A stretch of DNA of 6,038 bases from Phycisphaeraceae bacterium (GCA_016763955.1 JAESSU010000351.1:1-6038); one strand, 5' to 3'; counted from the first letter of the stretch, positions 1 to 4,781 are shown. Program-made: numbers and translations. Notes: a model not told the origin generated them from the letters alone.

Positions 1-261
1 GCCGTCAGAATGTTCAATGTCATCACCAGATGGAGCAGCAGAATCGATGTATTGCAGGTGCTCCAGAAACTTCGGGGCGAGGGAGATCAATTTAATATTT
101 GCGAGTTCTTCTTCCTCGCTTACGCTTTCAGCATGTTCCATTCGCATGGTGTATTCTGGCCGGTTGTCATTGCATGCAATACTGAACCAGAGCCCGTAAG
201 GGTCATATATCCACGGCCCAGGCGTGTGCTGATTAATCGTTTGTGTTAATTCGCCAGTCAT
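1..261 (-). CDS. HTPGPW-family phage-type small protein, C-terminus cut by window edge
   Basis: An open minus-strand frame of 87 codons starts at ATG 261 and runs off the left edge without a stop. Its N-terminus contains HTPGPW (residues 12-17), and later it contains ANIKLISLAPKFLEHL (residues 54-69). Together they match the two signatures of a family common in phage and prophage genomes: an N-terminal 'HTPGPW' and a C-terminal 'ANA+LIAAAPELLEAL'. The family has no assigned biochemical function. An acidic run (SEEEEL, residues 48-53) separates the two motifs. A purine-rich GAGGG ribosome binding site lies about 8 bases before the ATG. The gene is preceded by two tandem terminators and no convincing own promoter is visible. 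The overlapping plus-strand frame in this stretch gives an unrecognisable protein and is taken as a shadow. The family match is from memory of the motif pattern. Confidence 0.82.
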   Translation of the reverse strand, partial: MTGELTQTINQHTPGPWIYDPYGLWFSIACNDNRPEYTMRMEHAESVSEEEELANIKLISLAPKFLEHLQYIDSAAPSGDDIEHSDG

Positions 262-295
262 GGTTTTTTCCCTCTGTCTGTCTATCGTTATTTTT

Positions 296-353
296 AAAAA
301 AGCATGGTTTTAGTTGTGTCGTGTTGAATAGGTTTTCTTAACTAAAACCCTGC
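296..353 (-). terminator. Intrinsic terminator or attenuator before the HTPGPW gene
   Basis: Read on the minus strand, arm 353-340 (GCAGGGTTTTAGTT) pairs with arm 315-302 (AACTAAAACCATGC) over 14 positions with one mismatch. The loop is 24 nt and a run of six T (301-296) follows directly. This is the layout of a rho-independent terminator, although the stem is AT-rich. The 5' arm can instead pair with AAAACC inside the loop (complement of 331-336), giving a smaller exclusive hairpin. An attenuator acting on the downstream gene is therefore possible but unproven. Confidence 0.6.
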
Positions 354-370
354 TTGGGGTTGATTCGCTT

Positions 371-426
371 AAAAAATGGGCGGGCCGGCTTTGGAAACGG
401 GGGAGAATCCTAGGCCGACCCTGCCC
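371..426 (-). terminator. Strong GC-rich intrinsic terminator after the MerR-like gene
   Basis: On the minus strand the segment reads GGGC-A-GGGTCGGC (426-414), a 24-nt loop, then GCCGGCCC-GCCC (389-378), then ATTTTTT (377-371). This makes a 12-bp stem with one bulged A and one G-U pair, followed by six T: a textbook rho-independent terminator. It lies 26 bases past the stop codon of the 63-residue gene and should end that transcript. Confidence 0.82.
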
Positions 427-451
427 TTCCGGGGGATCGGGTTAGCTGGGG

Positions 452-643
452 TTAGCCGGATTTATTTCGGGATTGGAGTTCTTCGCGGATTTGGCCAGCG
501 TCAGTTTTGGAGAACATTCGGATAATGCCAACCCTGTCCTTTGCGATGATGCCAAGCTTATTTATGACATAATTGATTTGGTGGGGTTCAACGCTTAAAT
601 CTCTGGCAAGGCTTCCGATTGTGATGAACTGTGGCTGCTGCAT
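452..643 (-). CDS. Small MerR/excisionase-like winged-helix DNA-binding protein (63 aa)
   Basis: This 63-residue protein is almost entirely one DNA-binding fold. Residues 9-32 (IGSLARDLSVEPHQINYVIN and following) have the spacing of a MerR-type helix-turn-helix. Residues 37-45 (RVGIIRMFS) look like the wing strand pair, and a short final helix (TDAGQIREEL) follows. There is no effector or dimerisation domain, so it resembles excisionase/AlpA-sized regulators and stand-alone MerR-like HTH proteins, not full-length MerR. The start ATG has a good GTGAGGT ribosome binding site 5-6 bases upstream. It is transcribed away from the RHH operon out of a shared 176-bp control region and ends in a strong terminator. 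A role in regulating the divergent operon, or as a recombination directionality factor, is inference. No recombinase gene is visible in the window. Confidence 0.78.
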   Translation of the reverse strand: MQQPQFITIGSLARDLSVEPHQINYVINKLGIIAKDRVGIIRMFSKTDAGQIREELQSRNKSG

Positions 644-689
644 GGTCTACCTCACTGTTTAATGGCTTAATAAAAGTCATTTGTTCTGC

Positions 690-704
690 TGTGTTGAGTA
701 CACA
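690..704. promoter_or_regulatory. Inverted repeat over the leftward -10 region (candidate operator)
   Basis: TGTGT-TGAGT-ACACA is a perfect 5-bp inverted repeat with a 5-bp spacer. It overlaps the leftward -10 box (702-707), so a protein bound here should interfere with, or remodel, transcription of the 63-residue regulator. MerR-like proteins bind short dyads within promoters, which makes autoregulation a natural guess. Short dyads also occur by chance, so binding is inference. Confidence 0.4.
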
Positions 705-729
705 ATAAACCCTCTTTTTGTTTTGTCAA
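702..729 (-). promoter_or_regulatory. Leftward sigma70-like promoter for the MerR-like gene
   Basis: On the minus strand a perfect TTGACA -35 (729-724) is followed after 16 bases by TATTGT (707-702) as -10. The predicted start near position 695 would give a leader of about 50 nt before ATG 643. The -35 overlaps the rightward -35 (723-728) almost exactly, so the two promoters probably exclude each other. Confidence 0.6.
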
Positions 730-764
730 TACCTAGTTTTGTTTTATAGATACCTAGTTTTGTT
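708..764. repeat. Direct repeats with 21-bp period in the divergent control region (candidate operators)
   Basis: The 15-mer ATACCTAGTTTTGTT occurs twice, at 729-743 and 750-764. A degenerate copy (11 of 15 matching) sits exactly one period upstream at 708-722. The 21-bp period is two helical turns, so all copies face the same side of the DNA, as expected for cooperative binding of a repressor. The first perfect copy fills the spacer of the rightward promoter, and the second begins at its -10. The degenerate copy lies between the leftward -10 and -35. The RHH protein encoded just downstream is the obvious candidate ligand, which is inference. Confidence 0.7.
723..750 (+). promoter_or_regulatory. 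Rightward sigma70-like promoter for the RHH operon
   Basis: TTGTCA (723-728) and TATAGA (745-750) are separated by 16 bases. The predicted start near 757 gives a 5' leader of about 63 nt before ATG 820. One perfect 15-bp repeat lies in the spacer and the next overlaps the -10 and start site, a typical layout for repression by occlusion. A weaker alternative is TTTACA at 785-790 as -35, but no good -10 follows it. Confidence 0.5.
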
Positions 765-819
765 ATCTCTAACTGTAACAAAGGTTTACAAATAATAAAT
801 TTTTTGGGATCATACAGAT

Positions 820-1155
820 ATGGCCAAAGGCGCAATCAAAACAATTCACATTTCAGACGAAGCCAAGGAATTGGTTGACTTAATGAATGACCGATTCGGC
901 ATTGACCGCAAGTTAATTGTGGATCGTGCATTGTTTTGGCTAGGGAATCAGCCCGAGGAAGTCCAAGCAGCTATCTTAATGTCCGTTTCTCAATCCATGC
1001 AGGCCGACTTTGCTCAATTCGCCCTACAGCGTCTAACAGACCAGCAAGCCACACAGCAGGCCACTGTCACCCCTGAACAGCCCGGCGGCAAATTAAAATA
1101 CGCCGGCAAGCCCAAAGCTCAATACCACGGTACGCCTAGGAACCCTAAAAAATAA
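820..1155 (+). CDS. Ribbon-helix-helix-like small DNA-binding protein (111 aa)
   Basis: Residues 7-12 (KTIHIS) can form the short beta strand of an Arc/MetJ/CopG ribbon-helix-helix fold. Residues 13-26 (DEAKELVDLMNDRF) would be helix A and residues 29-43 (DRKLIVDRALFWLGN) helix B, with 'GI' at the turn. The next segment (45-53, PEEVQAAIL) extends the helical part. The C-terminal 40 residues are Gln-rich, then basic and Pro/Gly-rich, and look disordered, which may suit non-specific DNA contact or protein interaction. Only a weak GGGA ribosome binding site (806-809) precedes ATG 820. It is the first gene of a rightward operon, with only 13 bases to the next gene, and lies 55 bases past a 21-bp-period repeat array. 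An autorepressor role is plausible. An antitoxin-like role cannot be excluded, because the next gene encodes a small membrane protein. Confidence 0.7.
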   Translation: MAKGAIKTIHISDEAKELVDLMNDRFGIDRKLIVDRALFWLGNQPEEVQAAILMSVSQSMQADFAQFALQRLTDQQATQQATVTPEQPGGKLKYAGKPKAQYHGTPRNPKK

Positions 1156-1168
1156 CTGGAGACCGGGG

Positions 1169-1564
1169 ATGAAATTTCTACTCAAATGCAAAGACCCTAA
1201 AACTAGCGATGAGTTTAGAATCGTGGTGTCTACATTGAACCAAGCCGATGCAGAAGCACGCCTAAAAAAACGGGGTTTTGAAGTTATATCCAGTTGGGAA
1301 ATTACACCACCAACTTATTATTTGACTAAAGGTACAGCTGTAGTCATGTGCTTTTTCGGGACTATAGGATTTTTCCTTGCACCCTTCATCGCCATGATAT
1401 CGTCAGCTGAAGCCGGCTCTAGGGGCATAGAAAACACAACCTCAGTGGCCCCCTATTGGATCGGTTCAATCATCATGTTGGGGTTTGGATTGCTTGCGGG
1501 GCTATTAATCGACATCGCTCATCACCTCTGGCACCTACAACACCGTGATGGCGACCGGGAGTAA
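1169..1564 (+). CDS. Two-helix membrane protein with short N-terminal alpha/beta domain (131 aa)
   Basis: Function not recognised. Residues 1-45 form a small soluble domain: strand MKFLLK, a variable loop, strand EFRIVVST, helix QADAEARLKKRG, strand FEVISS. Two hydrophobic segments follow, at about 56-78 and 97-117, joined by a polar loop of about 18 residues, and the tail is His/Asp/Arg-rich (HHLWHLQHRDGDRE). The positive residues of the first domain suggest a cytoplasmic N-terminus, hence also a cytoplasmic C-terminus. The N-terminal module resembles that of the next gene, so the two are probably paralogous in that part. CTGGAG lies 7 bases before the ATG and the upstream stop is 13 bases away, supporting co-transcription with the RHH gene. 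The start region (ACCGGG then ATGAAATTTC) is a shortened version of the leader of the next gene. Small membrane proteins beside phage genes sometimes act in superinfection exclusion; that role here is only a guess. Confidence 0.78.
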   Translation: MKFLLKCKDPKTSDEFRIVVSTLNQADAEARLKKRGFEVISSWEITPPTYYLTKGTAVVMCFFGTIGFFLAPFIAMISSAEAGSRGIENTTSVAPYWIGSIIMLGFGLLAGLLIDIAHHLWHLQHRDGDRE

Positions 1565-1587
1565 TCAGACATGAAATTTCGAATCAC
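1554..1587 (+). repeat. 34-bp direct repeat, copy 1 (spans a gene junction and start codon)
   Basis: Identical over 34 bp to 2656-2689, 1102 bp away. This copy carries the last codons and TAA of the 131-residue gene, the GGGAG ribosome binding site, and the first five and two-thirds codons (MKFRIT) of the 358-residue gene. Weak similarity (CTACAAC) extends a few bases further upstream in both copies, with an indel. Confidence 0.95.
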
Positions 1588-2647
1588 TGGCGCACATAAA
1601 GACACTGGCGAACCTGCAACCCTTGAACTTGAGGCTGACAATCAAGATGCTGCCGAGTCGCAGGCATTTGACCAGGGCATCCTGATATCTAACACGGTTA
1701 AACTTGAGCCGCCCCTAGTCCCCAAAGAAATGCGAATTCCTTTAATTGGATTAACAGGGACGGTTTTATTTTGCTTTATTGTCGCAGTAACCATGCTGCC
1801 TAAATCACAACCTCAGCCGAAACATCAATCCGTTCCTACGGCCTCACAACCTGAGATAGATTATTCCAATCACCCACTGGCAGAGTTCAGTCCTGACATC
1901 ATTGATTTGGTATATAACGGCACCTTTAATGATTGGCTTGGATTGGGAACCCAACAAAAAGAATTGCTTTCCGCGGCATTCTCAAAACACTTTAGCACGA
2001 AAAATTTGAACCATTCAGCATCAACCATGTTGAATTGTTTGGAAAACTCGATCAACCAAGATGATCCAAAAGTTTATGAGTACACTAAAAAATCAAAAAT
2101 GATTTCTATGCTTGCAATGACTTTGTTGGTTTTTAAAAATCTTACAAGATCCCCGATGGATAAGATCATGAACCGCTTGGAGTCAGCAGTTATTTATGAT
2201 TTAGGGATGACACCTAATACTTTCAGAGAAAAACTCAACCAATCATTCACACGTGAGTTCACATGGAAGCTTCATCCTGAATCAACAGACAAGTGGCAAC
2301 GGATGGTCGGCGTGTATAAACAAACACCAAGTATCAAAGTGAATTACATCGCAAGAAATCAAGCTGTTTACGCCGTTGAATTACGTACAACTGTTCCCGA
2401 CAGATTGAACGCAACAGACGAAGATTTTGGGGCGGAAATCGCTTCGCTTGACGCAATGGCCGTCCAAACTTTTCCACTAAAAAGTTCAATGAAATGGATC
2501 GTTAAATCATTCATTGATAAAAAAGGTGATGAAATAAAAAATGGAATTTCAAGTAGCCAGTATGGCTATAAAATTGACTTCTCAATGGTGATTGCAGACA
2601 GCGAAGTTAGATACTACCTTCTAATCACCCGTGAAAAGCCTTGGTGA
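1571..2647 (+). CDS. Single-pass membrane protein with unknown extracytoplasmic domain (358 aa)
   Basis: Function not recognised. Residues 1-46 are the same kind of small domain as in the preceding gene: MKFRITG strand, a loop, LELEAD strand, helix NQDAAESQAFDQG, strand ILISNTVKLE. One hydrophobic segment spans residues 56-76. A Pro/Gln/Ser-rich linker follows (77-97), then about 260 residues of mixed polar sequence without a second membrane segment. With a short cytoplasmic N-terminal domain, the large C-terminal part would lie outside the membrane. I see no catalytic motif, cysteine pattern or repeat in it. It contains several aromatic-charged stretches such as TREFTWKLHPESTDKW. GGGAG lies 9 bases before the ATG and only 6 bases separate it from the upstream stop. 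From about 1850 on, the coding sequence is noticeably more AT-rich than the neighbouring phage-like genes, which may indicate separate acquisition. Confidence 0.82.
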   Translation: MKFRITGAHKDTGEPATLELEADNQDAAESQAFDQGILISNTVKLEPPLVPKEMRIPLIGLTGTVLFCFIVAVTMLPKSQPQPKHQSVPTASQPEIDYSNHPLAEFSPDIIDLVYNGTFNDWLGLGTQQKELLSAAFSKHFSTKNLNHSASTMLNCLENSINQDDPKVYEYTKKSKMISMLAMTLLVFKNLTRSPMDKIMNRLESAVIYDLGMTPNTFREKLNQSFTREFTWKLHPESTDKWQRMVGVYKQTPSIKVNYIARNQAVYAVELRTTVPDRLNATDEDFGAEIASLDAMAVQTFPLKSSMKWIVKSFIDKKGDEIKNGISSSQYGYKIDFSMVIADSEVRYYLLITREKPW

Positions 2648-2655
2648 TCTCTACA

Positions 2656-2689
2656 ACCGGGAGTAATCAGACATGAAATTTCGAATCAC
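2656..2689 (+). repeat. 34-bp direct repeat, copy 2 (start of the broken third gene)
   Basis: Exact copy of 1554-1587. It again supplies the GGGAG site and the ATG with codons for MKFRIT, 8 bases after the stop of the 358-residue gene. Similarity to the first copy stops abruptly after the sixth codon, so the downstream sequence is not a simple duplicate of that gene. Confidence 0.95.
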
Positions 2690-2949
2690 CGACATCAGCA
2701 AGACCACAAGCGGGGCCATAAGCAAGCCCGGCATCCTCACAAGCATAGCCGTTTGGATGTCGTTATCGGAGACATGGGCACATCTAACACACATCGGGGT
2801 TTGGGTAGGTAAAAGGGTAACACCGGGTAGGTTTAATTCTGTTTTCTAGAAAAATCACCCTAGATCAAACGTTCTTAGCTCAATTACTTGATGATCCTAA
2901 AAATAGTTCGTATTTATTATTAAAGAAGATTGACTTTGAAAATAACTGA
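2673..2949 (+). pseudogene. Broken third MKFRIT-type gene, apparently frameshifted
   Basis: ATG 2673, with the duplicated ribosome binding site, opens a 58-codon frame ending at TAG 2847-2849. It begins MKFRIT, then turns into sequence lacking the strand-helix-strand pattern of its two upstream paralogues. It has one hydrophobic patch (GILTSIAVWM, residues 20-29). A second frame, shifted by +1, is open from 2821 to TGA 2947-2949. It reads like genuine protein (KITLDQTFLAQLLDDPKNSS and LLLKKIDFENN) yet has no ATG or GTG start of its own. Joining the two around the TTTTCTAG at 2842-2849 gives a composite of about 92 residues. The simplest reading is a degraded gene whose start came from duplication of the upstream leader. 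Alternatives are a genuine 58-residue protein or a sequencing error. Nothing else is seen in the surrounding 2648-3012 stretch apart from the promoter at its end. Confidence 0.5.
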
Positions 2950-2957
2950 GATATACT
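2930..2957 (+). promoter_or_regulatory. Sigma70-like promoter for the three-gene cluster 3013-4251
   Basis: TTGACT (2930-2935) and TATACT (2952-2957) are 16 bases apart, each matching the consensus at five of six positions. Transcription would begin near 2964. The -10 sits in a small palindrome, GATATA-CT-TATATC (2950-2963), which could be an operator. The promoter overlaps the 3' end of the broken upstream frame, which fits that frame no longer being functional. Confidence 0.68.
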
Positions 2958-3001
2958 TATATCAGATGAGCCAATGAGGCTAGCAAGAAAAACACAAAGC
3001 C

Positions 3002-3005
3002 GGAG
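3002..3005 (+). promoter_or_regulatory. Ribosome binding site deciding the start of the 189-residue gene
   Basis: GGAG lies 7 bases before ATG 3013 and 4 bases before the adjacent ATG 3010. The farther upstream ATG 2974 has no comparable site and would lie only about 10 nt from the predicted transcription start, so 3013 is preferred. Confidence 0.5.
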
Positions 3006-3012
3006 CAAGATG

Positions 3013-3582
3013 ATGACCAGAAAGCAAAAAATAATCGAACAGTTAATGCAAAAAAGCATCTACTCCCCTAAAAACAAGACGCTGCGTTTAGCCGCGAAAG
3101 AACTTGAAATAAGCAACGAAGACTTAGCAGCTGCTTGTGTTTTTGAAAAAAACAAGCGTTCTGAAGCGTGCCAAGCCCAAGAGCTTGAATGGCAAGCAAC
3201 CCCAGAATATAAAGTTAAAGCATCTGCTCGTGCTGCTGTAGAAGCTAAAGAGCAAGAGGCTGTTCGCAACTTCGAGGCAACACGTCGGGGGGCTCAATCA
3301 GAACTTCGTAAGCTTGGATACAGGCGTGAAAAAACGACAGAATCAGGCTCATCATATTATTGGAACGTTACAAAACTAGGGGTTCGAGTGACTATCCGCG
3401 TGACTGATCACGGCGTGCCAATGACAGACGCGCGAGAAGCAGCAAGCAATGCAGGCTACCACACATGGGCGGATGGCGAAGACACCATTATGCTCGGCGA
3501 GTACACGCCATCAACAGTGCGTGATGCAGTTCGCAGCCTCGTAGAATCAATTGAAGATCAACCTATCGTAATGGTTTTATAA
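3013..3582 (+). CDS. Hypothetical protein, charged helical N-terminal half (189 aa)
   Basis: Not recognised. The first 20 residues are basic. Residues 24-43 (LRLAAKELEISNEDLAAACV) have the helix-turn-helix rhythm and could contact DNA. Residues 50-100 are rich in Ala, Glu, Lys and Arg and predict as long helix. The C-terminal part (102-189) looks like an alpha/beta domain with strands SYYWNVT, GVRVTIRVTD and DTIMLG, and a final helix VRDAVRSLVESI. There is no signal peptide or membrane segment, so it is probably cytoplasmic. It is the first gene behind the promoter at 2930-2957, followed 17 bases later by the next gene. ATG 2974 would add 13 residues (202 aa in total) and remains possible. 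Minus-strand frames here are shadows. Confidence 0.72.
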   Translation: MTRKQKIIEQLMQKSIYSPKNKTLRLAAKELEISNEDLAAACVFEKNKRSEACQAQELEWQATPEYKVKASARAAVEAKEQEAVRNFEATRRGAQSELRKLGYRREKTTESGSSYYWNVTKLGVRVTIRVTDHGVPMTDAREAASNAGYHTWADGEDTIMLGEYTPSTVRDAVRSLVESIEDQPIVMVL

Positions 3583-3599
3583 AATATAAAGGCAAAATC

Positions 3600-3890
3600 A
3601 TGACACTAGGATACACACGCACACTACCACGCTGGCTCATTGATGACACCACCGGCATAGCTGATGGCCGCGTCTTTGCCGTCCACACACAAGAGCCACA
3701 TTGTATTGGCGAGCTGCTGCCCGCCAGCGAAGTAGAGCCAAGCGATATCAGCATGGGCGAGCTGCCAGAGGGTCAAGTACTGTGCCATGTTAATTGGCAA
3801 GACACGCCGGACACAGCCACGATGGTGGACATGGCGAACGACCTTGTTTTGGCAATGACACATCACCAAGGGGTGCGCGATGCAGATTGA
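3600..3890 (+). CDS. Hypothetical acidic protein (96 aa)
   Basis: Not recognised. It is an acidic, soluble-looking protein with a probable beta-rich first two-thirds (GYTRTLPRWL, RVFAVHTQ, CIGELLPA, VLCHVNW) and a C-terminal helix (TMVDMANDLVLAMTHH). An AAGGC site precedes the ATG. Its last 11 bases overlap the start of the next gene, and the strong ribosome binding site of that gene lies inside this one, which argues that this strand is the coding one. A 101-codon minus-strand frame over the same region yields a Cys/His/Trp-scattered sequence with no neighbour logic and is rejected. The small size and tight packing suit a phage early-region gene. Confidence 0.65.
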   Translation: MTLGYTRTLPRWLIDDTTGIADGRVFAVHTQEPHCIGELLPASEVEPSDISMGELPEGQVLCHVNWQDTPDTATMVDMANDLVLAMTHHQGVRDAD

Positions 3891-4251
3891 TTGGACTAAA
3901 ATTTCAGATTTGAAATTTCGTAAAACCACAAACGTGGCATTGGCTGCTAATTTGGGGACACATGTTCAAAACGTCCGCAATGAGCGGCTGCGTCGGCTTG
4001 CTGCTGACCGCAATGTCAAAGGCCCAGATGGTCGCAAAGGCGGCAATAACACGCCGCTTTCAGCAATCGAGCGGACAGTTCAGCTTCCTCGTCTGGATGT
4101 GCCCGAGAGTATGCGGCAGGCGGTGGTGATGCTGGCGAAACAAGACGGTGTGGCAAAAGCTCAAATAAGACGGGATGCTTTAGCAGCGCATATTAAAACG
4201 CATTTAAACAATCATCAAAGTGTCAACAAACGCCGTTCGAAGGATTTTTAG
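3880..4251 (+). CDS. Putative DNA-binding protein, HTH plus RHH-like segment (123 aa)
   Basis: Residues 4-41 (DWTKISDLKFRKTTNVALAA and on through VRNERLRRLA) match a layout frequent in phage proteins: 'DWS+v....t...lA..LG......V...R..L'. This is a degenerate helix-turn-helix with a basic recognition helix. A basic, Gly-rich linker (44-57) follows. Residues 64-105 (ERTVQLPRLDVPESMRQAVV, then a helix, then QIRRDALAAHI) have a strand-helix-helix pattern reminiscent of ribbon-helix-helix proteins. The end is strongly basic (NKRRSKDF). AAGGGGTG at 3868-3875 is a strong ribosome binding site, and the start overlaps the preceding stop by 11 bases, so the two genes should be translationally coupled. 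The last 29 bases are shared, antisense, with the metallopeptidase-like gene. Role in regulation or DNA handling is inference. Confidence 0.7.
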   Translation: MQIDWTKISDLKFRKTTNVALAANLGTHVQNVRNERLRRLAADRNVKGPDGRKGGNNTPLSAIERTVQLPRLDVPESMRQAVVMLAKQDGVAKAQIRRDALAAHIKTHLNNHQSVNKRRSKDF

Positions 4252-4723
4252 AGAGAGGGTTTCGCATCTCTCTTAAAAGTGAATCATGGCAGCCCAATGG
4301 CTCAGGTGGTTTAGAAGAACTAAAAGACAAGTTTTTAATCGCGGCATTTAATGCTTGGTGGGACCGGTTCCGATTGCCTTTAACTTCCGGGGGCCGGGGG
4401 CGGGGGATTTTTACTTCTAGGCATCTTAGGGCATCCGATTCACCGCCTTGTTTGGTGATGCAATTTAAAAACTGCAAGCAGGCTGAGGCAAAGTGATCGC
4501 AAGATGTTTCTTCATCTATTGGATTGCCAAAATGATGCACCCATGCGTGCCAGTATTCATGGAGGAGGACACTTTGCCGGCGGCTCGTGGGAACTGAGAT
4601 ATCTAAATGAAATTCTTGGTTTTCAAAACAGACCCCCCCCGCAAGCGGTTGATTGTTTTGCGGATGTGTTAGATTAAAAATCAAGTACACACGATAGCGA
4701 TGCGGTCCAACTAATAATTCCAC
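4223..4723 (-). CDS. Small HExxH zinc metallopeptidase-like protein (166 aa, GTG start)
   Basis: Residues 55-59 read HEYWH, an HExxH zinc-binding motif, in the context SVLLHEYWHAWVHHFG. The acidic DEE at 70-72 offers the third ligand, and CDHFASA (75-81) mirrors the 'A(D/N)xFA' of ImmA/IrrE-like and phage-borne zincins. Upstream strands (EFHLDISV, residues 37-44) followed by a Ser/Arg turn also fit that fold. Residues 95-166 are Pro/Arg/Ser-rich, look disordered and have no family match. The start is GTG 4723 with a strong AAAGGGGAA site; an upstream ATG is followed at once by a stop. A run of eight G at codons 28-31 lies before the active site. ImmA-type peptidases cut phage repressors and IrrE-type ones act in stress responses, but substrate and exact subfamily here are unknown. 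It lies 163 bases downstream of the tail-like gene, on the same strand. Confidence 0.75.
   Translation of the reverse strand: MELLVGPHRYRVYLIFNLTHPQNNQPLAGGVCFENQEFHLDISVPTSRRQSVLLHEYWHAWVHHFGNPIDEETSCDHFASACLQFLNCITKQGGESDALRCLEVKIPRPRPPEVKGNRNRSHQALNAAIKNLSFSSSKPPEPLGCHDSLLREMRNPLSKNPSNGVC
4245..4278. other. Imperfect inverted repeat at the convergent gene overlap
   Basis: TTTT-T-AGAGAG (4245-4255) and CTCTCT-T-AAAA (4268-4278) can pair over 11 positions with one mismatch around a 12-nt loop. It spans the stop codon of the rightward gene and lies inside the 3' end of the leftward one. T-rich and A-rich ends are on the wrong sides for an intrinsic terminator on either strand. It may still protect or pause convergent transcripts; that is speculation. 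Confidence 0.35.
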
Positions 4724-4781
4724 TGGCTTCCCCTTTTTTCACATAATTGCCCTAACGCAAACATCGGACCATGAGGCTATA

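Noticed and set aside
10..249. Plus-strand frame of 79 codons
   Set aside because: It lies opposite the HTPGPW-family frame, which has recognisable motifs and a good ribosome binding site; the plus-strand product has no recognisable feature.
439..459. GGGTTAGC tandem copies at 439-446 and 449-456, with GGTTAGCCGG recurring at 4885-4894
   Set aside because: Both occurrences of the decamer include a minus-strand stop codon after Gly, which is curious, but ten bases recurring once in 6 kb is too little to claim a signal.
820..1564. Classical toxin-antitoxin pair (RHH antitoxin plus small membrane toxin)
   Set aside because: Gene order and sizes are suggestive, but the membrane protein has a folded soluble domain shared with a much larger neighbour, and no known toxin family is recognisable.
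2803..2832. GGGTAGGT repeated at 2803-2810 and 2825-2832, 22 bp apart
   Set aside because: Only two 8-bp copies in a G-rich stretch of a degraded gene; no promoter or other site gives them meaning.
3624..3929. Minus-strand frame of 101 codons
   Set aside because: The plus-strand pair 3600-3890 and 3880-4251 has overlapping stop/start, strong ribosome binding sites and a promoter; the minus-strand product shows a random scatter of Cys, His and Trp.
4385..4411. Three runs of five G (4389-4393, 4396-4400, 4402-4406) as a G-quadruplex or terminator
   Set aside because: Only three G runs exist, and the stretch is explained as Pro/Arg codons of the metallopeptidase-like gene on the other strand.
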